A stretch of 64,000 nt of DNA from Caballeronia sordidicola (GCF_000729995.1 NZ_JNFG01000214.1:248001-312000); one strand, 5' to 3'; numbered from the stretch's first letter, positions 44,448-54,826 are shown. Numbers and translations: made by a program. Notes: generated by a model from the sequence alone, not told the origin.

Positions 44448-44589
44448 TTCTGCTCCGCTCGATGTCGCTAGCTTGTATGCGCAGCTGTCGTTATCCAGTT
44501 GCCATTTGAGCGGAGTTTAAGTGGCGTTTAAGTGAGCGCAAGCGACAATGATTCCCAGAATCTGGCAGAGCCGGATACGCGAGGGAGCC

Positions 44590-45441
44590 ATGAAACGCTT
44601 GGCGAATTGCCCACATCTGAACCGCCAACGCACGAAGGTGCGAGAGCGAGTTGCAGGCTGCCCGCTTTCGGCGTGGGCAACGCGAACCCAAAAGATAGCG
44701 GCCTTGGAAGCTTCGACAGGCTCCGACAGCCAGATTCCCAAGACACCTTCACCCAGTGACTTCCTGATCGATATCTACGTATGGCTCGTGAAGCGTCTCG
44801 GATTAAGGGCTGCATCGCGCCTCACCCTTACTGTCACACTCATTTTCGTAGTGGGAACCTTCGCGTGGACTTATCGCGAGGCATTCGGGGTCGTACCGGG
44901 GGTATCCCGAGCCATCAAGTATTTTCACCAATCCCCGCTTCCTCACCCTCTGGCCGGGTCACACCGCGTGTTGGTCGCGGACCTTGAAGATGATGATGAG
45001 CATGAGATGCGAGACCTGCTCATCAAGTGGATGCGTTGACACGGAATCGACGGAGCGCCTCTGGGGCGCGCCATTGAGACCCCCCTCGAATACGGGGAAC
45101 TTGTGTCTGCATCGGCATTGACCGAGGCGGCTACGCTCGCCAACCAAACGGACGCGTCGCTTCTCGTGTTTGGCCAGATTCACAAAACACAGGGCGGCGT
45201 CTCGTTCGAATTGTATTTCGTGGCCAAAGGCGCAGGACTCATGCGGACCGAAGACCCGTTCTTTAGTGCTGAGCGCAATGAGATAGTGTGTCCGCGCTTG
45301 CAACACGCTATTGTGCTCGCACTTCTTGACGCGCTTGACGAAGAGGTCCAGGAAGTCGAGGAGGGTCAGGAGTCTCGAGTACGGCTGCGTAACAAACTTC
45401 AACAGTTACAGGCAGACAGTGGCGCGGCTCAGTCTCCTTGA
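44590..45441 (+). pseudogene. Membrane-anchored protein gene split by an in-frame TGA
   Basis: The ATG at 44590 follows GAGGGAGCC. The first 149 codons include one strong membrane helix (LTLTVTLIFVVGTFAWTY) after a basic N-terminus, then RVLVADLEDDDEHEMRDLLIKWMR and a TGA at 45037-45039. The same frame continues without any shift (HGIDGAPLGRAIETPLEYG, then DASLLVFGQI...) to a natural stop at 45441, followed by a good terminator. A single CGA-to-TGA change would explain it. The soluble part looks like a signalling or envelope domain I cannot name. Confidence 0.6.
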
Positions 45442-45478
45442 CCTAGTTGCTGAATCCGTTCCACCACCCAACACCTAG

Positions 45479-45510
45479 AAGCGCACCACGCGGTGCGCTT
45501 TTTCGCTTTT
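45479..45510 (+). terminator. Rho-independent terminator
   Basis: AAGCGCACC (45479-45487), a 4-base loop, GGTGCGCTT (45492-45500), then TTTCGCTTTT. It lies 37 bases after the stop of the broken gene ending at 45441. Confidence 0.8.
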
Positions 45511-45550
45511 CTGACGCCAGCTTCATCGGCGCCGCCGCGCACGAGACCGG

Positions 45551-45721
45551 GTGGCCTTCGCGCAGACCTTGCTTGAAAAAGTGAGTGAGATTTCCGGCAA
45601 AACAGCAAACGCGGTCGGAACTTCGTTAACTGGAAGCGAGGCCGAACGAGGCTCGGGAACAATCGCGGCGGCGATGCGGGAAGCGGTGGAGTTGCTGGCA
45701 AAGGAGTGGGCAGATAAGTAA
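45551..45721 (+). CDS. Possible 56-residue ORF
   Basis: A GTG-started frame with a charged helical C-terminus (GTIAAAMREAVELLAKEWADK). No clear ribosome site. It may be the end of a larger decayed gene. Not recognised. Confidence 0.25.
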   Translation: MAFAQTLLEKVSEISGKTANAVGTSLTGSEAERGSGTIAAAMREAVELLAKEWADK

Positions 45722-46596
45722 CTGTCACCAATATGGCTTTCCAGTCACGTGGGTCGCGCAGTTGTCGGCGACCGACTGAATAGACATGCGCGCACCTGCC
45801 TTCAACGTCCGGACCGAGGCTGACCTCAGCTCTCGTAATAGCCGTCTGTCTCTAATGACCAGCCCTCACGATCTTGGCTGAAAGTCCGGCACCCCCGGAT
45901 ATTGATTGCAGGATGAGCTTATAGCCGGACGATGGTCCTTCGGGAGGGCCGATTCCCATGAGCGCAAGAGTTTCTGGAAGAATTCATCCACGTACGCGTC
46001 TATTTGTAGCTGACCGCATTCAATACCGTCTTGTGTCGGCGGACAGCCTGCTTGAAGTGCTCTTTCGCGCGCTTGTCGAGATGATAGGCGTTCAAGCTTC
46101 TGATGGCAGCGTTGCGGGTATCGGCATCGCTTACTGCCATCAAGAGCGCAATGTGCTGCAACTGGAAATAAGACGGTCGCATACAACGGTTCGGATTCCC
46201 AATCAGAACTACTGCTACTTCTTCAAGCGTCATCGCCGCTGACCGATTTGGCTTTGCGCAACGCAGCAATGACTTTAAGGACGACTCGAAGTACGTCTGC
46301 CCTAATGTCGCACCCAATAACCGACCTAACGCCATCGCTAGCCCTGGGGCTGCTCATCGCCGTGTCGCCGATCAGCGCCATGTGAGAAAACCACGACAAC
46401 ATCACTATCTCTAACGGATAGCCAACGCATGGACGTTCACGACTAAATCAAGCGAAGGCACCCTGACTTGCATCCTCGGAAATCCATGTGACTCTGGATT
46501 TGTCCTCGCGCAGCATCACGCGCAGGCAAGGCTGTCGGATGGCATCCCTAGGTTCTGTCCGGCTGATGAACAACCATAAGCAGATGGAGTGACTCA
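45722..46596. other. Mostly non-coding; one possible small minus-strand ORF
   Basis: The only frame with protein-like character is 46233-46000 (minus), 77 residues, containing MTLEEVAVVLIGNPNR and RNAAIRSLNAYHLDKRAKEHFKQAVRRH. It lacks a clear ribosome site, and a second minus frame (IDAYVDEFFQKLLRSWESALP) follows directly in another phase, which suggests a frameshifted gene. Confidence 0.35.
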
Positions 46597-46980
46597 ATGT
46601 GCATCAAAGATTCTAAGGAATCCATTACAGCAGAGATCGCGGTCGCGTTGATCTTTACCGTCGCCGTATCGGCGCACACAACTTCACATTCTTTCGCTGG
46701 TTCCGATCCGACGGAAGACGGTGTTGGACCGGTGAGCATCGTGACGCCGGAACATAGGCCACCCGCAACGACCCAACTTGCAGAGGTCACCTCATTGACT
46801 ATGCCAGATACAACAGATGCCATGATACCGGGCATCGACTGCACGCCCAGCGAAGACAGAGGAATCAGGACCGGTCGCCGTGAATACACGTTTGTCGGCG
46901 CAGGTGCCGATCTATCGCGGATGCCTCGGGACATCCAGGCTATGCAGGAGGAACAGCACCGCGGCATCCCGCTACGTTAG
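46597..46980 (+). CDS. Hypothetical 127-residue protein
   Basis: The ATG at 46597 follows GGAG at ten bases. A short hydrophobic stretch (AEIAVALIFTVAVSA) near residue 15 could be a signal anchor; the rest is polar and rich in Thr, Pro and Asp, suggesting an exported, loosely structured protein. The opposite strand is also open, so the call is tentative. It precedes the AAA+ ATPase cluster. Confidence 0.4.
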   Translation: MCIKDSKESITAEIAVALIFTVAVSAHTTSHSFAGSDPTEDGVGPVSIVTPEHRPPATTQLAEVTSLTMPDTTDAMIPGIDCTPSEDRGIRTGRREYTFVGAGADLSRMPRDIQAMQEEQHRGIPLR

Positions 46981-47243
46981 CCCCTACACCAGCACGTTCG
47001 CGTCGCTTTCATAACGCGTTCGTGAGCGGCCTGCTTCCGTTTCCAAAACATGTTTCCCCCGGCAAACCAACTTATACAAGGACACCCCTATGGGCAACTC
47101 CCAAAACAGCCTCTGGTATGTCTTCATTAAGGAATGCAAATTATGCTTCCTTGATATGTGCACGCCGCTCATCGTAGTCGCACGGTGGGTACGGCGCCAT
47201 ATCTGCAAGTGAAACGTAAAAAGTACGAGCACGGAGACCCCAA

Positions 47244-47531
47244 ATGGAAAACACACGCTTTACTGCAGCCAACGCTTGCGAGGTTATCAAGGTCGTGACC
47301 GATTCGGGCGTCACTGGCTTCATCGAAGCAAGCATCCCGCCCGAAGCGATTGCAATCTGGTACCGACGCCTGAGCGCCGACCTTCGGCGCCCCATTGCAC
47401 ACTCGCGACGCTTGCTGCGGCAGAACCGGCGCCGCACGACCCGGCCGATGCGCAAAAGTACGCGCCGTGGGCGTCCCGGACCTCGTCTGTGGCTGCCCAA
47501 ACGAGGTCGCCCGCTTATCGTGCTTCGCTAG
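47244..47531 (+). CDS. Hypothetical 95-residue protein, possibly frameshifted
   Basis: The ATG at 47244 follows GGAGA. The first half is ordinary (FTAANACEVIKVVTDSGVTGFIE, then AIAIWYRRLSADLRRP), but the second half is extremely Arg-rich, while another phase there reads a more normal LAAAEPAPHDPADAQKYAPW. A frameshift near residue 55 is possible. Not recognised. Confidence 0.45.
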   Translation: MENTRFTAANACEVIKVVTDSGVTGFIEASIPPEAIAIWYRRLSADLRRPIAHSRRLLRQNRRRTTRPMRKSTRRGRPGPRLWLPKRGRPLIVLR

Positions 47532-47571
47532 TCCGTATCAACTTGCTTTCTGACTGGGCCATGGGAACCAG

Positions 47572-47613
47572 GATCTGTTCCCGCACGACGAGCCGTCGCG
47601 ACGGGAACAGATC
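47572..47613. repeat. Perfect inverted repeat upstream of the AAA+ module
   Basis: GATCTGTTCCCG (47572-47583) and CGGGAACAGATC (47602-47613) form a 12-bp perfect inverted repeat around an 18-base spacer. It ends 24 bases before the ATG at 47638 and just ahead of its ribosome site. There is no T-run, so a regulator site or a leader-RNA hairpin is more likely than a terminator. Confidence 0.7.
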
Positions 47614-47637
47614 TAGTTCATTATCTAAGGAGTACAG

Positions 47638-48000
47638 ATGTATAACGATCAACAGCAAACGTCAATGTTTTCCTTCATCCACCCGGACCATGCGAGCCTT
47701 CCCCGCTCCGTCAGGGCCTTCTGCAACACCGTCGCCACGCTGACGCTCTTCGCCCCGGTTTTCATGGCCTGTACTTCGTGCCTTGGAATCTTGCTGGGGC
47801 TCGCTGGCCTGCAGGAGGCCTACCCAGCGCTAGCGCAGGGGATTGCCCTTGGGATAGTCGACATGATCAAGGGCGGCGCCATTGCGTTCACGGCCCTTCT
47901 CCTCACCGTGGCTTTCTACGAACGCGAGCAGTTCGCGCAGTTCATCCGCGACGACCTGTATCAAATGGTCGAGGACGAGATCATGCCCCGGTATCGCTAG
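47638..48000 (+). CDS. Small membrane protein preceding a tandem AAA+ ATPase
   Basis: A 120-residue protein behind AAGGAG. Two hydrophobic segments are seen (TVATLTLFAPVFMACTSCLGILLGLAGL and MIKGGAIAFTALLLTVAFYE), with a soluble acidic C-terminus (REQFAQFIRDDLYQMVEDEIMPRYR). It lies 72 bases before the AAA+ gene and is probably co-transcribed, so it may be a membrane partner or docking subunit. The family is not recognised. Confidence 0.75.
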   Translation: MYNDQQQTSMFSFIHPDHASLPRSVRAFCNTVATLTLFAPVFMACTSCLGILLGLAGLQEAYPALAQGIALGIVDMIKGGAIAFTALLLTVAFYEREQFAQFIRDDLYQMVEDEIMPRYR

Positions 48001-48072
48001 GCGTGCCGCGTGTATCAACGCCCGCATCCCATCCCTTTGCCATTGCCCCCTCGCCTGCACGGAGAATCAACC

Positions 48073-49986
48073 ATGAAGGATGTCATCGTATTCACAGCCC
48101 GCCTGCTCCCTCCGATCCTGACCGGCACCCTCGCGGGTGCCGGCATCAGGTCGCTTCTTCACCTCCATGACCGGTACTGGCTGCTAGCGATGCTGGTCTG
48201 CGCCGGCCTGGCGCTCGTACTCCACCATTACGTTCGCGCGGCCCGCTGGCTGATGATAACCGGGACCGTTGCGATGCTGGTGCTTGCGATCGGTCAGTAT
48301 TCTGTGCTGGGTGCAGGTCTGCTCAGCGCCGGAATCGTACTGTGGCTGGCATTGCTTGCCAGGAATGGGTACGGCAAGACCAGACAACCCTCCCAGCCGT
48401 CCGTACAACAGCCCGCCCCACGCTCAGGGGCGCCGCACGCACCTGGTCAAGCGACGCCCCAGCGGGCGTATTCCCTGGACGAGCGTGTACTGCGCGCCCG
48501 GTTCGCCTTTGACGCGATCACGGGCATGGCTGACACAAAGAACCGGCTGCTCAATGCGGCGCGCGACATCCTCGCCAACCCCGCGCAGGCGAGAAACGGC
48601 ATCCTGCTCTCCGGCGAACCCGGCAATGGTAAAACGATGCTTGCTGAAGCACTCGCCGGCGAGTTGCGAATCCCCTTCTTCTCGATCTCCTACCAGGATA
48701 TCGCCTCGAAGTGGGTCAATGAAACGCCTGAGCGCGTGAAGGCGGCCTTCGCGCAGGCCACCCGGTTAGGCCAGGCTGTTCTCCTGATTGACGAGGTCGA
48801 CGGGTTCATCAAGTCGAGGCATGTCTCACACCACATGGATCGCGATCTGACGAACACCATGCTCACCGAGATCGTCCGCCTGCGCGGCACCCGGATTATC
48901 CTGGTCGCGGCCACCAACGATCTCGACTGGCTCGACGGCGCCGCTGTGCGCGAGGGTCGCTTCGACTTCAAGATCGAGGTGCCCCCGCCAGACGCGCCGG
49001 CACGTGAAGCGCTGCTTTCCCGTACTGTCTTCCAGGCGCTCGGACCCAACACGCTCGGCGCGCCTGTGCTCAGGAGTCTCGCGGCCCGCTGGGAAGGGTT
49101 CAGTGCGGCGCGTCTGATGGCCTTTGGACCTCAGCTTGCCGACATGCGGCGCGCAGGCGCATTCAGTGGGGTCGTTTCGTTCGAAATTGCCATGCAGGCC
49201 ATGCGTCGCATCCAGGGATCGAGGGGGCACCTGCCGGAGAAGGTCAAGACGATCGAGGAAATCATCATGCCTGACGCATCTCGTCAAGATCTGCACGATC
49301 TTGCGTTCAAACTTCAGCACGTTTTCAACCTCGAAAAGCTGGGTGGAGACCTGCCACGAGGCCTGCTCTTTTACGGGCCGCCAGGTACAGGCAAGACGCA
49401 AGCCGCAATGTCTCTCGCGGCAGCCAGCGGTTACGCATTTCTGAAAACAACAGGGGCGGAACTGCTCTCCAATCCTTCATCATGGGACGAACTTATTCGA
49501 GATGCAAAAAGTCTTAGACCGGTTATCGCATTTATCGACGAGGCAGATGACGTGCTTGCCGATCGACGGATGTCAGGTGTGAGCGCAGTGGCTAACAAGG
49601 TCCTCACCGCCATCGACGGCGCTGATGGTCGCGTGCGGGACGTGCTGTACATCGCCGCGACGAATCACCCGGATTCACTCGACAGCGCCGCGATTCGAGG
49701 CGGCAGATTCGAGCAAAAAATTCGCTTCGATGTTCCAAGCGATGAGGCGCTCGCGACGTATGTACGCACGAAACTCCGGTTGCTCGCAGGCCGCGCATTT
49801 GGGGTGTCGCGCCATACAACGGAATACCTCGTGTCGGAACTTTTGGGATGCTCGATAGCTGACGCAGACTCTGTGCTACAACGTGCGATCGATAGTGCGG
49901 CGCTCAGGCATTTGCGTGAAGGTACCAAGACAATCACGGTGGTCGATATGCGCTCTGCGTTGCGTAGTACGTTCGATAATAAATAG
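48073..49986 (+). CDS. Membrane-anchored tandem AAA+ ATPase
   Basis: A 637-residue protein starting ATG at 48073 after GGAGA. Residues 1-100 hold three or four hydrophobic helices, followed by a Pro/Gln-rich linker (about 100-130). AAA domain 1 has Walker A GEPGNGKT (181-188), Walker B VLLIDEVD (236-243) and sensor VAATND; domain 2 has Walker A GPPGTGKT (435-442), Walker B VIAFIDEADD and sensor IAATNHPD, then RGGRFEQKIRFD. Both sites look active. It resembles FtsH/CDC48-class motors but has no protease domain or Cdc48 N-domain. A role in unfolding membrane or conjugation proteins is inference. Confidence 0.88.
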   Translation: MKDVIVFTARLLPPILTGTLAGAGIRSLLHLHDRYWLLAMLVCAGLALVLHHYVRAARWLMITGTVAMLVLAIGQYSVLGAGLLSAGIVLWLALLARNGYGKTRQPSQPSVQQPAPRSGAPHAPGQATPQRAYSLDERVLRARFAFDAITGMADTKNRLLNAARDILANPAQARNGILLSGEPGNGKTMLAEALAGELRIPFFSISYQDIASKWVNETPERVKAAFAQATRLGQAVLLIDEVDGFIKSRHVSHHMDRDLTNTMLTEIVRLRGTRIILVAATNDLDWLDGAAVREGRFDFKIEVPPPDAPAREALLSRTVFQALGPNTLGAPVLRSLAARWEGFSAARLMAFGPQLADMRRAGAFSGVVSFEIAMQAMRRIQGSRGHLPEKVKTIEEIIMPDASRQDLHDLAFKLQHVFNLEKLGGDLPRGLLFYGPPGTGKTQAAMSLAAASGYAFLKTTGAELLSNPSSWDELIRDAKSLRPVIAFIDEADDVLADRRMSGVSAVANKVLTAIDGADGRVRDVLYIAATNHPDSLDSAAIRGGRFEQKIRFDVPSDEALATYVRTKLRLLAGRAFGVSRHTTEYLVSELLGCSIADADSVLQRAIDSAALRHLREGTKTITVVDMRSALRSTFDNK

Positions 49987-50817
49987 CCATGTCTGAGTAT
50001 TCTCTTGCCCGTCCGGGCCTGATTCGGAGCACGGGCTACTTCCGGACGAGCAGTCATTCGAATCACGGTAGTCGGTGCTGGGGTTGGTGGTGGAATGGAC
50101 AGTCAATGCACCGGACCGCGGCGTCGGCAATCCGCACAGTGACCCGAGCGATTTTATAGAGATCTGCTCAGTGCTTGCCGACACCGCGACGCGATCGGAG
50201 AAAGTGCGTTGCTTCGTCTTACAGTCGATGCGAGCGCGATTCTAATAGTTTAGACGACGGCGAGCACCCGGCAGACGACTCTGCCATTCGTTCTTACCCA
50301 GTGTTGGATTTCCACTCGCTGGTGCCAAAGGTGCGATCACTTCTGTGTCACATACGGAGGGCGGCCGCGGTCGCTATCGGTGGCGTTCGAGCTTTTCAAC
50401 ACCGAAGCTGATTTCGCCCCCGGCACCATATTATTGATCGTCGCGCCCTGTGGCTTCGCGCCGCAAGTCCTTGTGCACATTCTCAACCCGCCTCTTTAAG
50501 CCGAATGCTCGCATACCCGATTTACGGGAGCGCGACTGTGCATTTGAGCCACCGAGAGTCCGTCCAAATAATAGGCATCGAATTGTTTTGCTGCCTCTCC
50601 CACCTGCCACGCCAGGCTCCAACTCGTTGATTTATGGATACCGGAACGCTGGCAGCGCGCGGCTGACTTGCAACGAACGCTTGCCACCGCAGAATTGAAT
50701 CAACCGCTGTCTGCCCAGTTGCAAGCGCCCCCGCTCTGTAGCGGTTGGCCACATCGGCATTCCGTGCTGCTGCGCATTCGCGCGTTCCGGTGTCGCAATA
50801 GAGAAGAGCAAGGATCT
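49987..50817. other. No gene recognised before the diguanylate cyclase
   Basis: About 830 bases with short overlapping frames on both strands and no family motifs. The last ten bases hold the ribosome site (AAGGA) of the gene at 50818. Confidence 0.45.
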
Positions 50818-51924
50818 ATGAGAATCTCGAAGACAAAATCAAGGATGTTCGGCGCGCATCAAACGAGCGAGCACGTGCATGGACCGTTTCAATTTGGCCG
50901 CTATTCGTATCGCGAGTTGGAGAGGCAACAGGCAACTCGACGCGTGACGCTGGGTACCGTGGTCCTCGTCACCTGGCCGATGTGCGCAGGCACGATTCGA
51001 CCGGTGCAAACCATTGATGCATTTCTCGTGGCCCTGCTCTACGTTGCCTATGCCACGGCCAGCTGGCTCGCCGTTGACCTGGTAAATCGGCCATTGCGTG
51101 CTCGACTCGCCATTACCACTCTCCTCGACCAGGCACTGGTCGTAGGGATACTTGCCGCCGCACCGCTTACCCTTCCAATGATGGGGGCAGTGTTTTGGTT
51201 TCTGATCGACTCGGCATGCCGGTTCGGCAAATCGACGTTGACATTGTCCTGTGCCTCCGCGGTCAGCGGCATACTCGTTCTGGCTCTGCTGAGTCCTTGG
51301 TGGATCGAGAACTGGTCAGTGGCATTGGGACTCGCACTCAGCGTATTGGTGACTTCATTTTACTTAGGTTTGCTGGGCGAGCGCGTCAGCCGTGTCATCG
51401 AACAACTCACTCACCAGGCCGGCACCGATCCTCTTACGGGCCTATGTAACCGCTTCGCGTTGAACAAAAGGCTCGAACAAGCCATCTTGGCAACGTCGAC
51501 TTCTTCGACATCTGCGCTCATGTTGATCGACCTCGACGGCTTTAAGGAGGTCAACGATAGCTATGGTCATGCAGTGGGTGACGTGCTGCTTCAGACATTC
51601 GCGGGTCTACTCAAATCACGTATGCGCAGGGTCGATACTGTCGCCCGACTGGGCGGCGATGAATTTGTTGTGCTCGCTCGCGATATACAAGACAAAAACG
51701 CCGTGCTCGCAATTGCTGACGCTGTTCATTCGGCGCTCGCCGACATGACATCGATACAGGGTCAAACAGTGAAGGTGTCTGCAAGTATCGGCGCCTGCAT
51801 GGTATCCGCCCCCACGGACATTGCAGCGCTGTTGGGCGCTGCGGACCACGCCATGTACCGGGCGAAAACGCTCGGCGCGGGGTGCACCGTTTTCAGCGAC
51901 GAGAATCATTTCGCAAAAAGGTAA
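50818..51924 (+). CDS. Membrane diguanylate cyclase (GGDEF)
   Basis: A 368-residue protein. After a cytoplasmic N-terminus, residues about 40-188 form five or six membrane helices. The GGDEF domain follows (from about 200): DPLTGLCNRFALNKRLE, LMLIDLDGFKEVNDSYGHAVGD, the active site GGDEF at 279-283, and SIGACM. The inhibitory I-site RxxD (Arg270, Asp273) sits at the standard five residues before GGDEF. It should make c-di-GMP with feedback control. The start at 50818 follows AAGGA. No partner genes adjoin it. Confidence 0.93.
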   Translation: MRISKTKSRMFGAHQTSEHVHGPFQFGRYSYRELERQQATRRVTLGTVVLVTWPMCAGTIRPVQTIDAFLVALLYVAYATASWLAVDLVNRPLRARLAITTLLDQALVVGILAAAPLTLPMMGAVFWFLIDSACRFGKSTLTLSCASAVSGILVLALLSPWWIENWSVALGLALSVLVTSFYLGLLGERVSRVIEQLTHQAGTDPLTGLCNRFALNKRLEQAILATSTSSTSALMLIDLDGFKEVNDSYGHAVGDVLLQTFAGLLKSRMRRVDTVARLGGDEFVVLARDIQDKNAVLAIADAVHSALADMTSIQGQTVKVSASIGACMVSAPTDIAALLGAADHAMYRAKTLGAGCTVFSDENHFAKR

Positions 51925-52735
51925 GTTTCTCCCGCTATCGAACCATCGATCAATCATGACAATCTAGAGAAATGCTTGCACGATGGCCCGGTGCTTGCCC
52001 CCGTAATGCCGCGGTTACCTGGTACTACAAGGCCAAGCGGAGAGAGTGCCTTTGCTTGGTCAGGCAATCCGTTGCTCGGAGTCTTGACTGGTTCACATCT
52101 AAGCGCGACCCACGAACTGTTTGTCGCCGATCTTCCGCGTCAAGCGCGGACAGTTCCTTTTTCCACCATGCCGTGGAATTTCCCGAGGGTGGTGTAGCGT
52201 TGGCAACGCTGGTGTATCACGCGGACATTTTCGAGATCACAAGGGCTTGAGAGAGCTCGGTTTTATGAGGCTGCCGCTTTCTTCTCCCCTACATCAGCCG
52301 ATGCTCTTTGCGAGAGCTAACACGCGGGCTACTCGAGGACGGTACTTGTGCCCAAGGGAGGGAGTTGTCAATCAAATCAGAGCCATTTCAATGGTCAGAA
52401 GCGCTGGTGTCGCCGTTGCACTCGGATGCATCCGTAAGAAAGACCTGATGCAGTGGTGGCGACGGAGGGAACCATCTGCCAACCGTTAAGGCAATGCGCC
52501 GGGTATTGCGTGGCTGACTATGTTTGATTCAACTGGCGCACTTTCAGGCTGTCGACTCCGTGACCGGCCCGCAGTGGGTTCGACTTAATGGATGCCAGAG
52601 GGTCAGACAGTTAGTTGCATAAGTTGTCGACGACCCATCACTTACTATAAAACGGCTTCACGGCTTGAAAACGGCCGGCCCGTCTTGAGGGCGCGGGACC
52701 GCTGATGGATGCCCCACTTCGTGGCAATTGGTGCT
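51925..52735. other. No gene recognised
   Basis: Frames at 51972-52489 overlap in three phases with no ribosome sites. One (51976-52197) contains SGNPLLGVLTGSHLSATHELF, which does not match a family I know. Probably decayed sequence. Confidence 0.4.
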
Positions 52736-52942
52736 TCAGGCGCCGAGGGTCTGGATGACATTCGACACTTGGCTCGCCAACTGGCCCGCCGGCGTCGATG
52801 CCGTCGTCTGCTCAGCCCACGCAACGCCGGCCAGCAGCTTCATCAGCGTCGACTTACTGGCGCCATTTTCACCGACTATCAAGTGAACCGTTCCCCGAGT
52901 GACTTCCAGACTCATTTCCCTAGGCGCGAATCGCTCCAGCAT
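52736..52942 (-). pseudogene. Fragment of a sugar ABC transporter ATPase
   Basis: The minus strand reads MSLEVTRGTVHLIVGENGASKSTLMKLLAGV, the start of an RbsA/XylG-type ATPase in which the Walker A Gly has become Ser (GENGASKST instead of GENGAGKST). Only about 60 residues remain of about 500. No permease or binding-protein genes are nearby. Confidence 0.75.
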
Positions 52943-54061
52943 TGCGTTTCGAAGTGGGTTACGTACACGAGCGGCACCTGTTTCGAACCCCCGCGCCGTG
53001 CGAAAACGCTATCAGCATTGTCTCTAGGCTTATCGGGGCAGAGTTCGATTACCTTTGAGAATGGCATGCCATCGCGTAAAAACCGGAAAGCTCGCCGAAA
53101 TCGTATAGCTTTGCGGCGCCATGACCGCGCAAGAATGTGTTACGCATCTCCCATGTCGCGGTTTTTGATCTTATTTTTCTACCGCCTGCCCGTCCACCCA
53201 CCGGCGTTTCGAAGCGACGGTGACGAAAGAGATCAGGATGATGGGTAGGGTATCGAGTCGTGCTCGTGTCGGCTTCGACATCCATATCGCCAGCCTAAGC
53301 TGCAAGGCGAGAGGCGCGGGGACTGAATCCAGCGTCGAAAGGCATGGATCGAGGCACCCCTAGCCCTAGCCACGTGAGCGTGCCTGCGAGCGCAGCCACT
53401 ACCCTCCCAATTGCTTATGCGAGACACCCGATGAGCTGGCAAGCCGTTGCGCCGAACATCTGATTTGCGAACATCGAGTTGGGTCCTGACTGTTTGCGCT
53501 TGCACGTCATTGCACTCAGCTTGAGCATTACATCGAAACGAGCGCTGCTCTGATAGCCCGCTCGGAGTGGCTTGCAAACGTCTCAATTCAGTTCGACGCG
53601 TGCTAACCGATTGCCCAGCTTCATGCCTTCGTGGCAGAGGCTGCGCGGTAGGTTAATTGGGGGGTGCGTTCAAGGCGCAGCTGAAGGTAGTCTCGGACAA
53701 AATAGCGAGCGAGTTCTTCCGCCCGTTGCACCGAACGCGCATTTTCCCGCTACCGTTCCGTGAATCGAGAAATTGCGCTTTCGTTGCCGATAGGTGACCT
53801 GCCCAGCACATTGCTCAAGGTGTTGGATTCCCGAGGTCGTCCGCGCGTGCGGCTTATACGGAGCATGGACCGTGTTAGTCTAATTCGTCTGTTGCACCAG
53901 GTAGCCTCAAAGCAATGGACCGTTTTTATTATGCGTATCGAGATCGTTTCGCCGGGGCGTTGATTGCATATTGTCGAAACTGCCGACCGTCCGCCACCAC
54001 TTCGACACCGGCCAAACTATTTCAAGCGCACCCGCAAACGGTCCGCCATGCAAAGAAGCCC
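52943..54061. other. No gene recognised
   Basis: Over 1 kb with only short mutually overlapping frames and no ribosome sites or motifs. Likely decayed. Confidence 0.4.
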
Positions 54062-54253
54062 ATGACTCGACTTATCGAATTTGCACCTGGCGTTTTATTC
54101 GCAGCCGATGTGTTGTCGGCGGACTGGTTTTATGTTGCGACGGGTCGCCCGATCCCCTTCAAAGCGGATAGTGAGCGAGATCGCGCCTCAGCTACCTCCG
54201 AAGTTCCGCAGAAGACCTCGGGCGCACCCCCGGAGCAACTGGACCTGCTGTAA
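54062..54253 (+). CDS. Possible 63-residue hypothetical protein
   Basis: A frame starting ATG at 54062 (MTRLIEFAPGVLFAADVLSADWFYVATGRP) with a polar tail ending QLDLL. The weak AAGAAG upstream is its only ribosome-site support. The compact hydrophobic N-terminal half looks like real coding sequence. Not recognised. Confidence 0.35.
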   Translation: MTRLIEFAPGVLFAADVLSADWFYVATGRPIPFKADSERDRASATSEVPQKTSGAPPEQLDLL

Positions 54254-54364
54254 TCGGACTCTGCGGGTTCGGCGTTTCGGCGCTTGCAGTCCACGTGGTT
54301 CCGTCGGCTCATCCGAAGGTCGTTTAATTGTGGTGAATCACACGCCCATCGACAATCATGAAAG

Positions 54365-54826
54365 TTATTGGGGTTTCGTAAAAAGAAGCTCATCCCATAC
54401 CACTGGTTGCGGCTCTGTGATCGACAAGTGCTTCGCATCAGGATGCGCCGGATTGACCAATGCATTGAATTCAGCGCGCGCGACCACTGATGGAACAATC
54501 AACACCGCGGTTCTGCCCTCCTCTATCCAGCGATCACCTACTGCTCGGGCGATCTTCGGGTCCGGGCCATCCCAGGCCCTGAGCAGATCATCCACATCAA
54601 TCCGCTCGATCACAACGGAATTGGGAACCTCAGCTTGCACCCACACGTGATGACGCGGCACCTTGCCAATACGAGCGTGCACCAGCACTTCGAGCATGGC
54701 GCCTGCAAAGCTCAGTGCACCATAAATAACCGGACGACCGGGACTATTAAAACGGCCCCCGACCAGCATCGCCCCGGTGCCGCCCCACACCGGATGCCGG
54801 CTATCCGCCATTCTATAAATCTGCAT
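54365..54826 (-). CDS. RES-domain toxin
   Basis: A 153-residue RES-domain protein. The family pattern is clear: an early Arg (IYRMADSRHP), GGRFNSPGRPVIYGALSFAGAMLEVLVH with the conserved Arg and Glu, and a C-terminal Ser in an RAEFNALVNPAHPDA-type segment. RES toxins degrade NAD+ or ADP-ribosylate targets and are paired with Xre/DUF2384 antitoxins; such a gene lies 34 bases upstream. The role is plasmid maintenance or defence. Confidence 0.9.
   Translation of the reverse strand: MQIYRMADSRHPVWGGTGAMLVGGRFNSPGRPVIYGALSFAGAMLEVLVHARIGKVPRHHVWVQAEVPNSVVIERIDVDDLLRAWDGPDPKIARAVGDRWIEEGRTAVLIVPSVVARAEFNALVNPAHPDAKHLSITEPQPVVWDELLFTKPQ

Noticed and set aside
45037..45039. TGA as a selenocysteine codon
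   Set aside because: No SECIS-like hairpin follows directly, and a simple CGA-to-TGA nonsense change explains it; no selenoprotein family match.
46548..46967. 139-codon minus-strand frame
   Set aside because: Overlaps the plus-strand frame at 46597, which has the better ribosome site; neither has a known motif.
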